Notes: a model not told the origin generated them from the sequence alone. A DNA stretch of 64,000 nucleotides from Zanthoxylum bungeanum (GCA_019454045.1 SKCR01017762.1:22929-86928); one strand, 5' to 3'. Positions 23,287 to 35,832 are shown, counted from the stretch's first letter. Program-made: numbers and translations.

Positions 23287-23674
23287 ATTGAGCAATTAAC
23301 TTCACAAACATTAGAATTAAGAGAAGAACATGGAAGTTGATCACAAGTACTCTGTTATTGCTTAAGATCAAAAGGTTCATCCCATTTTTTAGGATTCTCA
23401 TACTATTTATAACACTTCATTACGAGGAAAATAAACTAACAACGGTTAAGTTCCATTCATGTTTCCAATTAACTAGCCCACTCCCTAGAATCTCGAAACT
23501 TCCATATTTTAGGTGGTTGTCCAGCTTAACAAATGGAAAGTAATAATTTGTTGTCTCATTCTTTATTTATGGAATTCCCATAAGGAATGAGCTGATATTT
23601 TGGGCTAATTCCTTGTATGATCCATGCTTGCCTCCTAGAAGGCGAGTCTGAAGCGGATGCTCTGTCGTCAGACT
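23287..23674 (-). repeat. C2 LTR, left part (split by element B)
   Basis: Matches the C1 LTR at 18010-18390, including gctgatatttt...ggctaattccttg and the cttgcctcc...tctgaagcg stretch. It stops at AGACT (23670-23674), where element B begins; the match to C1 resumes at 33551. Confidence 0.75.
23670..23674. other. Left target-site duplication of element B
   Basis: AGACT here and at 33546-33550 flank element B. The related, uninterrupted C1 sequence reads gtcagactctga, showing the empty site. Confidence 0.9.
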
Positions 23675-25663
23675 TGTTGGGTTTCTCTAAGGTCCCGGGA
23701 TCAAATCAAGCAATGAAACATATGTACGAATACTCAAAGAAGTTGCGGAATACTTACAATGATCGGTTGAGCGATGCGACGAACACAAAAAACTTTTCCA
23801 AGCTCCCATGAAGCTCTCGGCATTTGCAGGTTTTTGTGCTCCTCCATTCGGCCATGGATGATCCACCAAGCTCCAAGCTTGTGATGTGTATTCCAAGCCC
23901 ACTGGTGGGTTTCCCTATCACCATCATACGACTCCTAAAGCGTGCTAGTATTCCGGAAATTTTGCCGCAAAACTTCCTATGCTTCTCATTCAACTCACGG
24001 TGAAACCAGAAAAAATAGAGAAGAAAAGGCCCTAGGCCGAATGCAAGAGAGGAGGAAAGAGAGAAGAAAAAATGTGTTAAGTGTTGGTGGTTGGAAAAAA
24101 TGTGTATCTAATACACAAAATGAATTTCAAAAATTCATTTACCGAATTTTTTTGCTTTCCAAAAGTCAAAGGCTTTAAAGCCAACAACCACTCACATCAA
24201 TCACTCAAATGACAAGTTGTCACATCACTCAAAGTGACTAGTGATTGACGCTTGATGTGACTTGTGGGCCGCACCTGAATTCGCAATGCGAGTGCGCCCG
24301 CAAACACTCTCGGGCTTGGGTTCGCTAATTCCAAATTAACGAATTTTCTGTTGCGATGTAATTAAATAATTATGCCTAGCAAAATCACTATTCACGTCGA
24401 AAACGAATTAATTCTAAATTAACTCGTTCGCCCTAATTAAAATCTAATTTTAATTCCATGTCGAAATCCAATTTCATATAATATATCGAATATATTATTT
24501 TATCGATTAATTCCAAATTAATCGTTTTCTTTCTTTAATAAATATTTTAACCCAGATAAAATATCTCCGTAATTAATCACAGATTAATTTTCTCTATCAT
24601 CTAATTAATCCCAGATTAAAGAAGTGCGAGTCATACATCATCGGTGAATCTTTGGGAAGCGACCTATGAGATCCCCGGATATGTTGCCAGTAAATCCGGT
24701 CGTCGGACTATCCGAACACGTACTTACCTATTACTACATTTTTACCGATTACAAGACAAGGTTGGCTTTTAGCAAAGTGCCATGCCTACCCAATTCTCCA
24801 GAAATATCCTTACAGGAATATGTTATCTATATCAAGCGTAGTATACGTAGTATTGCGTATTTCGATCCAGTATCGGATGTCACGTGCAAGACCTGGGGCT
24901 GGAAATGTGTCTTCCCCGTACGAAGCACATATCGGATCTCTGGTAACTAGTCTCTATAATCGGATAAACATGACCTAGTCATAATATCCCGATAGCTGCA
25001 GCATATAAGAGAACGAGTTATGTATCCTAGGTGATCATCATCTCCACTATTACTGGAGTGATACTTCCATCTCGACATCACATCCAATACACTACGATTC
25101 TCAATATACCTAGAAGAGGCGTACACAGAACCGGTTAAAGCCTTGGACGACCAAAACCAAAGTATATTGATTGTCGCAAGTATTAGCGGTGCAAGTCTCA
25201 GGTTAAGACCAAATACACCTACCCTGATTCGGACTTCCATAGACACATAGTCATACTACCAATGGAATTCCGAGGGGTCTATCCAGAGCGAAGCTGTTTC
25301 CCGTACCATCGGTAAACACAACCTCCTATTACACTTGCATGAGTATCCTATACCCAAATATATGAGAACTATGTCGTTATGCTCCCACAACGCGCACAAG
25401 TGACTAGTCTATTCCGCATTATCGATGTCCAATCTGGATAATACTACGTCTAGGGATATTTAATGATTAAACCTTCATGGATTGATACTGTCTCATATCT
25501 TATCAATCTAAAACTAATCATATGGACCTTCTATCAATTATATATATCTTGGTGATCTAATCACAAATTATAAAAAAACAATTTCCTTTGTCACATAGTT
25601 AATTTGTACAACAACACCATGATCTGTACAAATAGTGATGCTATGGGCCATAACTGTCCAACA
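23675..25663 (-). repeat. 3' LTR of element B
   Basis: Begins TGTTGGGTTT and ends CCAACA on the plus strand. It contains the hairpin array at about 24300-24620. Near-identical to 31553-33545. Confidence 0.9.
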
Positions 25664-25679
25664 ATCTCCCACTTGGCCT

Positions 25680-28560
25680 ATAGCCAGTCACTCAAGTGTC
25701 CTACACCCGAACTATATACGGTTCGCTCAAATTTCTGCTGAGGAAAGGCTTTTGTCAGCGGATTTGCATGATTATCATCTGATGCGATTTATTCGATCAT
25801 CACATCGCCACGATGTATGATCCGAACGAATCAGATGAATAACTAAAGTATATATCTGGATCGTTGATGAGACCATTAATTCTTTAGCTTGTGATGTAGC
25901 CTAGCTCAGCTGCTAACAGAACTATATCTAATCTAATTAGATTATTATCAATCCAGAAGGCTTCTATTGCTGCCTCAGCTGCAGCAATAATCCACTTTTG
26001 TTGTTTGCTCGGTAACAGTATCTTGCTTGGAAGATTTCCAGCTCACTGTTCCAGTATTTAAACTTTATAGTACCGTTGTTATGACTAATAGTCGTTATTA
26101 TTGGTTTGGAAACTTGCAGCAGTGAACCCAGTCACTTCAAGTTCTCCTTCGCCATGGTATAAGATACTTAAAGATCCTCTAAGATACTAATGGATGTTCT
26201 TAACATTAATCCAGTGACTATCATTTGGATTGACTTGATTTTGACTCCATATGCTCAAAGCGTATGAGACACCAGGTCGCGTACATTTATTTCAATGTAC
26301 GAGTTCTCGGAGAGTACTAACAACTTTAAATCTATCCCAGTAGATCTTTATTCCTAGAATAAATGTTGTTTCTCCCAAGAATTCTACGGAGAATTTTTCA
26401 TGAAAGCCAAGCTTTCACCGATTGTATTATGGGAATATCATTTCCAAGAAATGACATGTCATTATTGTATAGGATATTCACTGTCAGTGCGCTCCCACTA
26501 ACCTCCTTATATACACAAGAATCATTTTCGTTTTGAATTAAATCATATACCATTATGATTACATCAAAATGATAATTCCAAAAACGCTATGTTTGCTTCA
26601 ATCCATCCATGGATCGAATAACCTGCGAACCTTGTTTGCTAGTTTTGGTACGACAAAACCGTCAGGATGTTGTAAACATCCTCCAAAATGTTTCCGTTTA
26701 AGGAAAGCGGTTTTGGCATTCAGCTGCCATATTTCATAAATGAAATATGCAACATTAGTAAGCATCATCCAAATGGATTTAACAATGGCAACAGGTAAAA
26801 GGTTTTGTCGTAATCGACACAATGTTGATAACTATACCTTTTCGCTACAAGCCCAGCTTAGTACGTTGGTATGTTGCCATCCATGTATGTCTTCCTTGAA
26901 GACTTATATAGTACCAATAGGCACAATGCCTTCCGGTACAACAACTAGTGTCTAAACATAGTTGGTATACATGGAATCCATTTTGGACATCATGGCACTT
27001 TGCCATATTAGGGAGTCGATACCTTGTATCACTTCCTCATACGTAGTCAGTTCGTATTCCTCAATAAGATTGACATCTTTATGAGGTGAGATCAGAAACC
27101 CATACCTCCCAGGTTGTTTTCTGACTCTCTCCGACTTACGCGGTTCTTGTGTATTCGAAGATTATTAGTATAGTTCCATCCTTGATGAACTATTTGTGTT
27201 CCATTAAGGAATCGGTGCCTGGAATAGTATTATTCCGATTTTCATCGAGTTTTACTTTCCTCCCACTTACCACTGCATATAGGTATTCCTCTTAGGAAAA
27301 CCGCAGGGCGAGCAACAATTACATTGTTCTCTAGTGAGTTGTATAAGTACTATACATTGGTTTCCCTAGGATAACCCACAGCTTAGGCACTTATCTGATT
27401 TGGGTTCTAGTTTGGTATCATCCAAACATATGCCTAGCATTCCCAAATCTTCAGGAATTAGAAAACCAAGTTTCTTTCCTGTTCATATCTATTTATCTAA
27501 TATGAAGTCTGTCTAACAGATTTTATGGAACCTTATTCAAAATAAGTTCTGCACTGTTAATGCATATCCGTTGAAGGAAATGGTAGCTCAGAGCGACTCA
27601 TGATTAACCTTATCATGTTTAACAAAATTTGGTTTCTCCGTTCAGACACACCGTCAAACTGACGTGTTCCGGGAGGAGTCCTCATTGAAAGAATACTATA
27701 CTCTTTCAAGTATTTGAGAAACTTATTGCTTAAGTATTTTCATCATGGTCTAACCGTGATGGTTTTATACTTTAGCCGATATGTTTGTTTATTTCATGTC
27801 GAAACTCTTTGATTTAATCAAAAGTTTCTGATTCGTGTTTCAAAAGAAACACATAACCATAACGCGATGCCACATCCGTAAAGGTCACGAAACATTCATA
27901 TCCATATCTAGCCTAGCTACACATGGGCCCACTTACGTCACTATGAACGAGGGCTAACAGATCGGTGGCATTTGCACTTTTACCAAGTAAAGGTGTTTTA
28001 GGCACTTTGCCTAATAAACTAGATTCGTAGACATTATTTGAATAGAGTCAAATCCGTCCTAGTATCCACTCTTCGAAAGTGTGGATATATAAGTCTTGTT
28101 AATTGTGTCCCAGACAACAATGCCACATTTAAATTTCAACTGATTAATTCAGTTTGAGCTATTTGTTTGTCATGTTATATGTTTGAGATTTATTTATATT
28201 CAAAATATAAATATTTTTATTCACATATAATGTGTTTATCTCAATATCATCTTCATAAAATAAAAAACTTTAGTGTTCTGGAATATAAAGGTATACCCGC
28301 AACGGGTTAAACCCTGATATAGAGATAATGTATCTAGTCAAACTAGTCACATTATAACAGTTTCCTAAATTTAAGTACACACCCGAAGGGTAGTTCCTAA
28401 ACTTAGGTTTCTACGGTTAAAACAGCGATTATCGTCCCGTTTCCTAATCGCAGATTAATCTCATCTGAAGTCAGTATCCTGCTTATCAGCAATTTCTGCA
28501 CATCAATACATATTCATGTACCACACTCAGTATCTAAAATCCAATTTTAATACTAGTAGT
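25680..28560 (-). pseudogene. Broken pol of element B
   Basis: On the minus strand: protease near 28500, GAG-pre-integrase near 28110, integrase near 27600-27960 and reverse transcriptase near 26400-27000. A readable RT piece is at 26598-26822 (AIVKSIWMM, FVVPKLANKV). The active site reads Y-N-N-D at 26458-26469 instead of YVDD. RNase H lies near 25960-26170. A premature stop follows the RLFDPWMD piece, and multiple frameshifts are present. Confidence 0.85.
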
Positions 28561-29200
28561 GAACATGTTTATGACAAACATGTTTGAAGTCAGAGCCTTG
28601 CTTGTTCTTCAATTCCTTTATGTGTGCCTTGTCCATACGGCAGTCACGCTTCTGTGTCCCCGTTTGCCACAATTAAGTCAGACATTTTGGGATATGTCCT
28701 TTGTCTTCTCAGAAAATTATAATGATTTTTGCCTTTGCCACTTTTCCACACCCAGAAGCCTTTGGCCAAGCCTTGGCCTTCCGGAATGTCGAAGTGAGAT
28801 GCGCCTTGCGCTTCTTGCCTTATTGCAAACTTTGGCTTTATCTCCTTGAGTATAGCCATTAACTCTCCAAGAGTTTACTATTGCAATGTAGAACTTCTAT
28901 GATCTAATGATAGATCTATGAAGATCCTTCAATTTCATTATCATACTATAAGGATCTAATCCTTAGTTCTGATTAAGAAATTAAGGAGTCTTTTTGGCAA
29001 GCATAATGGATTAAGCACTAAAGTTATCATCACATGAATATTCCAAATATCATGTTCTACTATTTGCTTAACTCCGGGCTTCGGCTCAAGACGTCACTAT
29101 ATCAAATAAAGTAACTTCTCGATTATCAGGACTATCCTGATTCGTTATTCCCAATTTGAAAATTAAAGTCGTTTAAATACATTTTCACCGAGGATTATGT
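28561..29200 (-). pseudogene. Broken gag of element B
   Basis: Matches the gag of A position by position. The zinc knuckle lies near 28640-28680 on the minus strand (N-C-G-K-R-G-H legible), and one base is missing immediately after the His codon, exactly as in element A. The initiator region equivalent to 5759 reads differently here and keeps no clear ATG in frame. Confidence 0.75.
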
Positions 29201-31539
29201 TTTAAACACTAATATTTCAATTTATCTTGATTGCTATAGTCCAACTATCCAATCAACGATTTCAGGTACTATTAATTATAATGATTACTATAGTCTAACT
29301 ATATAATCAACTATAATTTAATTGGTTAAATTCAATTATATTGATTACTATAATCCAATTATAAAATCAACTATTAATTGAAATAGTTTGAATACAGTCC
29401 AAATGTTTATTAAAACAACATTAATTATTAGTCCAACTAATAAATTAATTTATATTGACGAAAAATTTGTAATGAGCACGTATGGCAAGTAACTAAACGA
29501 ATATTACAAATTTAATACTTGCCTCCCACTTTTTTTCGGCGAGCCTCTAACCCTCTGTTGAGTACTCGGGAAACCTTGTTTCCTAGTGGGCTAGGATCCC
29601 GTTAAATAACACACAATCTTGACTTTGGCCAACAATCTGTATGATAATTAACTAGGTAGATCTCTAAGATCAATTGGATCTCATCCAATTCCTAGATCCA
29701 GTAGGTGGACATCCAAGTCCTAAACATATATCTTATATATGCCAATATATCCAATATATTGCCTAACCTTTTTCCTCTGAATCAACTAAGCCTTGGCTTT
29801 GGCACAACAAACTTAGTGATCTCAGTTAAGCGGAAAGCTTCGTAATCAATGTCGATGGACAAGAAGTGATCTTGACTTTGGCCAACAAATCACAACTTGG
29901 ACAAGACACCAATATGGAACAAAGCCTTCATGATTCAAACACATCCTCGACGGACAAAGGTCTTGACTTTGGCCAACAAACCAATGCCAGTCTTGGATCT
30001 TGAGTAATAATCACTCAATGGAAGGAAAAACGCTTAATATGATGTTGAGGGTTTTTCGCGTAATTGGCAACCAATTAATTATCTTTGTTAAGGTCTCATC
30101 ATCATACACCCTTAAACATGCATTCTAAACACATAATAAGGCGCATATAAATAAAATAATAATGATATGCGGATGGATACTTAAACACATTGTTCCTAGA
30201 ACAAATCTCTCCATTTCCTCTCTCCCGATAGCACAAGTATTACTTCTACCCGATTACATAACACTTCTAAAGAAACCTCATTTACATTGAGGGGAATATG
30301 TGAGAAGAGAAATACAAAGAGTAATGAGGTAATAGGTTGGACACGCAGGTTCTATTTAATAAATTCTAAATCTATTACAACAATTTCCAAAATTGCCCTC
30401 ACCCATCTAATATCCATCCGATATACATTATTCATACATCGCAACCATGTATTCACACAAGCATGTTATCAATCAATCTAATTCAATTAATTAATCTAAA
30501 TATTAATGACCATCCAATGTTCAAACAACGATTTGATTTTGCGCGAGTCAAACTCGTTTTTGCGAATAAGTACTCAAAGTACGAATTTTTGAATTAAATT
30601 AAACTACAACATTAAACCAATTTAATTTGCGTTTAATACTAATTCATTATTTAATTCCAAATTAAATATTTACACTTTTAAAGTACCTTTTCGACTTAGA
30701 TTCCAAATCTAATCATTACGGGTCTCAAAGCCCGATTAACATCCAATGTCAATTTAATTTAAAGTCCAATGGGCTTTTAATTAATTTCTAAGGCATGGAC
30801 TTTTGGTCAATATGGGTCAAACCCAAATACCAAAGCCCATTTAAGGAATCACCCTTATTTGCCAAGAAACCAATTTAGGCCCATTAGGCCCAATTAAAAT
30901 TAAAGGTCCATTAAGTCACAATTGGACATTATAGATATGGTTTTGGGCCCAATTGGATCCAACCAATTTAGCCTAAATCTAACTTGGTACAACCAAGCCC
31001 ATTAAGCCCAATTACAACTTTTAAAGCCCAATTCCAAAATAAGCCCAATTAATTTAATTTCAAAATTCCAAATTTCATAATTAAATTAATTAAAGTGTAT
31101 GCCATAATTAATTACCCAAATTAACATTTCTAAAACACAAATTTGTACAATTAATTATGCTCATTATCATCAAAACATGTCCAACACATTTTAATCAAAA
31201 ATAAATCATTTTCCATGCTATTATGTTCACGGCAATTTGGGGTTTTTAATGTTCGATTCCGATTTCAATCCATTGAATCCTAAATCAACAATTCCCAAAC
31301 GATTTCAACTCATCCAATGAATCAAAAAACAAAAATCACCATGACATCTAGGGTTCTTCCATTTTCGGCCAAGCCTAAAATTTGGGCAAAAATTGATCCA
31401 ATAAACTTTTCATGAAATCGATCAAATCCAACTTCAATTAAACATCATTTAAGCATACTCAATCAGAAAATTTCATCAAATCATGCTCAAATTGAATTTA
31501 CCCAATTTTAACCCTAAATCAATTTTCATGCTAAATTAG
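29201..31539 (-). other. Untranslated leader of element B
   Basis: Mirror image of the A leader. Palindromic TTGGCCAA occurs at 29625-29632, 29878-29885 and 29969-29976, each inside cttgactttggccaacaa, with a ccttggctttggcacaacaa variant at ~29796-29815. The TGGGCC/TGGGCT-rich tract (minus sense) is at 30770-31050. No coding frame. Confidence 0.8.
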
Positions 31540-31551
31540 GCTCTGATACCA
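31540..31551 (-). other. Primer-binding site, element B
   Basis: GCTCTGATACCA on the plus strand is TGGTATCAGAGC on the element strand, one base from the LTR edge, matching initiator tRNA-Met. Confidence 0.92.
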
Positions 31552-31552
31552 T

Positions 31553-33545
31553 TGTTGGGTTTATCTAAGGTCCCTGGATCAAATCAAGCAATGAAACATA
31601 TGTGCGAATACTCAAAGAAGTTGCGGAATACTTACAATGATTGGTTGAGCGATGCGACGAACACAAAAAACTTTTCCAACCTCCCTTGAAGCTCTCGGCA
31701 TTTTCAGGTTTTTGTGCTCCTCCATTCGGCCATGGATGATCCACCAAGCTCCAAGCTTGTGATGTGTATTCCAAGCCCACAGGTGGGTTTCCCTATCACC
31801 ATTATACGACTCCTAAAGTGTGCTAGCACTTCGGAAATTTTGCCGTAAAACTTCATGTGCTTCTCTTTCAACTCATGGTGAAACCAGAAAAAATGGAGAA
31901 GAAAAGGCCCTAGGCCGAATGCAAGAGAGGAGGAAAGAGAGAAGAAAAAATGTGTTAAGTGTTGGTGGTTGGAAAAAATGTGTATCTAATACACAAAATG
32001 AATTTCAAAAATTCATTTACCGAATTTTTTTGCTTTCCAAAAGTCAAAGGCTTTAAAGCCAACAACCACTCCCATCAATCACTCAAATGACAAGTTGTCA
32101 CATCACTCAAAGTGACTAGTGATTTGACGCTTGATGTGACTTTTGGGCCGCACCTGAATTCGCAATGCGAGTGCGCCGCAAACACTCCCGGGCTCGGGTT
32201 CGCTAATTCCAAATTAACGAATTTTCCGTTGCGACGTAATTAAATAATTATGCCTAGAAAAATCACTATTCACATCGATAACGAATTAATTCTAAATTAA
32301 CTCGTTCGCCCGAATTAAAATCTAATTTTAATTCCGCGTCGAAATCCAATTTCATATAATATATCGAATATATTATTTTATCGATTAATTCCAATTAATC
32401 GTTTTCTCTCTTTAATAAATATTTTATCCCAGATAAAATATCTCTGTAATTAATCCCAGATTAATTTTCTCTCTCATCTAATTAATCTCTGATTAATAAA
32501 GTGTGAGTCATACGTCATCGGTGAATCTTCGGGAAGCGACCCATGAGATCCCCGGATATTTTGGCAGTAAATTCGGTCGTCGGACTATCCGAACACGTAC
32601 GTACCTAGTACTACGTTTTTACCGATTTACAAGACAATGTTGGCTTCTAGCAAAGCGCCATGCCTACCCAATTCTCCAGAAATATCCTTACAGGAATATG
32701 TGATCTATATCAGGCGTAGTATACGTAGTATTGCGTATTTCGATCCAGTATCGGATGTCACGTGCAAGGCCTGGGGCTGGAAATGTGTCTTCCCCATACG
32801 AAGCACATATCGAATCTCTGGTAACTAGTCTCTATAATCGGATAATCATGACATAGTCATATTATCCCGATGACTGCAGTACTAAAGAGTACTAGTTCCG
32901 TATCCTGCGTGATCATCATCTCCAATATGACTGGAGTAATACTTCTATCTCGACATCACACCCAATACACTACGATTCTCAATATACCCAGAAGAGGCAT
33001 ACACAGAACCGGTTAAAGCCCTGGACGACCAAAACCAAAGTATATTGATTGTCGCAAGTATTAGCGGTGCAAGTCTCAGGTTAAGACCAAATACACCTAC
33101 CCTGATTCGGACTTTCATAGACACATAGTCATACTACCAAGGGAATTCCGAGGGGTCTATCCAGAGCGAAGCTGTTTCCCATACCATCGATAAACACAAC
33201 CTCCTATTACACTTGTATGAGTATCCTATACCCAAATATATGAGAACTATGACGTTATGCTCCCACAACGCGCACAAGTGTAATACTAGTCTATTCCGTA
33301 TTATCGATGTCCAATCTCGATAATACTACGACTAGGGATATTTAATGATTAAACCTTCATAGATTGATACTGTCTCATATCTTATCAATCTGGAACTAAT
33401 CATATGGACCTTCTATCAATTATATATATCTTGGTGATCTAATCACAAATGATAAAAGAGCAATTTCCTTTGTCACATAGTTAATTTGTACAACAACACC
33501 ATGATCTGTACAAATAGGGATGCTATGGGCCATAATTGTCCAACA
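31553..33545 (-). repeat. 5' LTR of element B
   Basis: TGTTGGGTTT to CCAACA on the plus strand, 1,993 bp, with the hairpin array at about 32190-32500. It carries the element's own promoter in the minus sense; I could not place a convincing TATA box. Confidence 0.9.
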
Positions 33546-33550
33546 AGACT
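33546..33550. other. Right target-site duplication of element B
   Basis: AGACT, identical to 23670-23674. Confidence 0.9.
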
Positions 33551-33800
33551 CTGTATGGAGGCTCTAAAGTCAGGTTCTGATGGAAGGCTCTGAAGTCAGG
33601 TTCCAATGGAGGGTCCTAAAATCAGACTCTGAGTAGAGACCCTGAAGCCCGATCCTAATAGGAGGCCCTGGAGTCAGACTCTGATGGAACTAGAGTGAGA
33701 CTCTAATGTTGTTCATGGTCTGTCGGTAGACACTGAATTCAGAGTCTGAAGGTAGCTGTTGACGTCAAATTCTGAAACTAGTCCCCGTGTCGTATTTCTA
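33551..33800 (-). repeat. C2 LTR, right part
   Basis: Resumes the match to the C1 LTR (18380-18634): the ctctgaagtcaggttctgatgg array, gtagacactga, and tctgaaactagtcc. Similarity to C1 ends near tatttc at 33795-33800. Confidence 0.75.
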
Positions 33801-33835
33801 CTGATCCTTCATTATATGCCTGATTTTTCCTCAAA

Positions 33836-33985
33836 CAATATATAATACGGTGTGCAATTTTATATCTACGTATAATTACTCTAATTTAATTGGTTTCTTC
33901 GAGAAATGAGTTGTTTGTTGTTCTATATATAAGTGAGAGTCTTCAACTCTTGTCACTTATTTTTAATTTGTTTCATATACAATAT
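33836..33985 (+). repeat. Right copy of the ~140-bp duplication
   Basis: Same order of words as 17026-17165, roughly 80-85% alike by eye. The two copies bracket the 17.2-33.8 kb block of gypsy and copia insertions. Confidence 0.7.
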
Positions 33986-34608
33986 TGGTTTATTGGTCAC
34001 CATGGAAGAGTAATTCTTTGGTGCAACGGAGGCATGAACAACGTGGTGTTACCAACAAATTAGTAAATGACATGTATAATTTAATATCCATCTTTTTAGT
34101 TTTTTTAATATTTTAACACGCGTGATAATGAATTATTGAATTGTTACACGGATGACATGGTACCTTCGTTGTATTGTAGATTTTCTCCACTTTCGAGAAA
34201 CAAAACAGTTTCTCGTAGTTGAGAGATTTTACATAGAGGCGGCAAACAGTTTGATGTAGTGTACACAATAAATACATTAAGACAGATTCAAGATGAGTGG
34301 TGGTGCTCGCTAGATAATGTATTAAGACAGATTTAATATAATAAGGTGGCAATATTTTAGTAAGAGGGATTCCGAACATTGTTTAAGTTCAATAGGTTGT
34401 TCTCTTTATCAATTATTCATTCTCTATTTATAATTGTTCAAAAATACAGTATTTTGATAAATTATCAAGCAATGGCAAGGCCCACTTGAAGCATCCCAGA
34501 TCATTCTTTCCATCTTCAATATGTTTAATTCTGCTCGTTATTCATCCAAGTCCAATTAATGAAAATACAGGAAACATTAATTTGTTCTGCAATTTGAATC
34601 TACATGGC

Positions 34609-34637
34609 AAAAAATAAAATAAAATAAAATAAAAAAT
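34609..34637. repeat. (AAAAT)n microsatellite
   Basis: About five units of aaaat, starting after catggc and ending in aaaaaatagg. Confidence 0.9.
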
Positions 34638-35010
34638 AGGATATTAAATTTCTTTCAAAAGAAAAGAAAAGCACGTGTGTCAACAACCAGAGGAAAGGCT
34701 GAATAGGCATTGGTCTTGAGGACCTGTAAGCATCAATTTTTGATTCGGTTTGATGTACTAAATTAATAGAAAGTCAACTAAAGGTGGGACTCTTATGCAA
34801 TCATTTATGCAACACTATAGGTAGTGGTAACATAATGTACGTATAATAATGGCTGAGACCAAAATTAATCAATCGGACCAGAACAACCCATCAGTATTAA
34901 AGGACCCTCTCAAGTGGCTACAACTCATGCACCATCCTAATGGACCCGGAGGTGACAGTCGGGAGAGTCAACACATACGGTCGGTTGGGGTTTCAAATTT
35001 AACTCAAAAT

Positions 35011-35145
35011 CAGGGCTTCAAATTCAAAGAAATTTCAAATTTTAATATATAATATAACTTGTTTATTTTTTATTCTTTGATAGGGCCCTCATTTAAGAAT
35101 TCATCTAAGGCCCTATAAAATTCAAGTAACTCAAGACCGCCCCTG
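35011..35145. mobile_element. Possible small hAT-like MITE
   Basis: The right edge reads ...agaccgcccctg, inverse of CAGGGGCGGTCT, a start typical of many plant hAT-like elements. The left edge would be cagggcttcaaattc at 35011. Internal gggccctcatttaag...ctaaggccctataaaa also looks transposon-like. The two ends match only over a few bases and no 8-bp target duplication is visible. Confidence 0.3.
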
Positions 35146-35427
35146 ATTATGGACCCTTTCCGTTTACATAGTTTCTTCAAAATGAGAAGACATAGAAGTG
35201 AGTTTCATCCTCAGGCAATGACAGTGGTAGCTAGTATAGTTCACTTATATTTCATCTTTGACCTTTGTCTGATTTGGATTCGGTGTTAAACTGAGTTTTA
35301 TATAAATTATAATTGGGTGCATTACTACTAAAGCAGGCATGACAAAAGACTATAAAAAACTCAATACTGGATCCAAATCCCTGATTGCAATTTGCACCAA
35401 CACATGCTTCCCTTAATCTTCAGTACC

Positions 35428-35437
35428 TTTATATATT
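35428..35437 (+). promoter_or_regulatory. Putative TATA box of the BOR1-type gene
   Basis: TTTATATATTT-type sequence followed 30-40 bases later by a pyrimidine-rich stretch (cctctcctcattccc), a common plant start-site context. It would give a 5' leader of about 370 bases if no leader intron exists. Confidence 0.5.
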
Positions 35438-35563
35438 TGGGTACTTCCTCTCCTCATTCCCAGCCAAAACATTGCACCAACAACACCTCCAAAGCTAACA
35501 GCCAGCTAATTAGTGTAGACCAGATCATCAAGATTATTTTTCACTTCTAAATTCTAAATCAAT

Positions 35564-35569
35564 ATGTAG
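35564..35569 (+). promoter_or_regulatory. Minimal uORF AUG-UAG in the BOR1 leader
   Basis: ATGTAG: a start codon followed directly by a stop, 264 bases before the main ATG. Whether it is transcribed depends on the true start site. Confidence 0.6.
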
Positions 35570-35577
35570 TTTGGTGT

Positions 35578-35586
35578 ATGCATTGA
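35578..35586 (+). promoter_or_regulatory. Two-codon uORF in the BOR1 leader
   Basis: ATGCATTGA encodes Met-His then stop, eight bases after the AUG-UAG element. Confidence 0.55.
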
Positions 35587-35614
35587 ATATCTTGAATCCA
35601 TACGCCAAGCTCAC

Positions 35615-35620
35615 ATGTAA
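35615..35620 (+). promoter_or_regulatory. Minimal uORF AUG-UAA in the BOR1 leader
   Basis: ATGTAA, the AUG-stop type shown in Arabidopsis NIP5;1 to stall ribosomes in a boron-dependent way. Function here is inferred. Confidence 0.65.
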
Positions 35621-35701
35621 TTTGATCACCACCGTCTAGCATTTGTTCTTGTTCTTTCTTCTCTCGCCACCTGCTTTGACTTGTATTTATATTCTGAAGT
35701 T

Positions 35702-35707
35702 ATGTAA
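35702..35707 (+). promoter_or_regulatory. Second AUG-UAA minimal uORF in the BOR1 leader
   Basis: ATGTAA 126 bases upstream of the main start codon. No other ATG lies between it and the main ATG at 35833. Confidence 0.65.
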
Positions 35708-35832
35708 TTCTGAAGGTCATTAACTTTCCTTATCAGCTCTTTCAAGGGCATTATTTTCCCAATCTGAAAAAGCCCATCCGAGGGGGCATTAGCTAGGACT
35801 GTAAAGACTAAACTTTGCTTAGATCCATAACA

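Larger units (their letters stand above)
23675..33545 (-). mobile_element. Full-length copia element B (Angela/BARE-like), minus strand
   Basis: A 9,871-bp element with both LTRs (1,989 and 1,993 bp), TGTTGG...CCAACA ends, primer site, leader, gag and pol remnants, and a perfect 5-bp target duplication. The LTRs look about 95-97% alike by eye, so the insertion is not very recent. Gag-pol is degenerate throughout. It landed inside the C2 gypsy LTR, which dates it after C2. Confidence 0.92.
33986..35400. other. Intergenic DNA upstream of the boron transporter
   Basis: No convincing gene. It holds an AAAAT microsatellite (34609-34637) and a possible MITE (35011-35145). Short frames here (for example 34113-34379 minus, 34849-35052 plus) have no recognisable motifs. 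This is the only stretch upstream of the gene not assigned to an LTR element, so distal promoter elements would be here. Confidence 0.5.

Noticed and set aside
34113..34379. 88-codon minus-strand frame upstream of the transporter gene
   Set aside because: No recognisable domain, composition like AT-rich intergenic DNA, no supporting signals.
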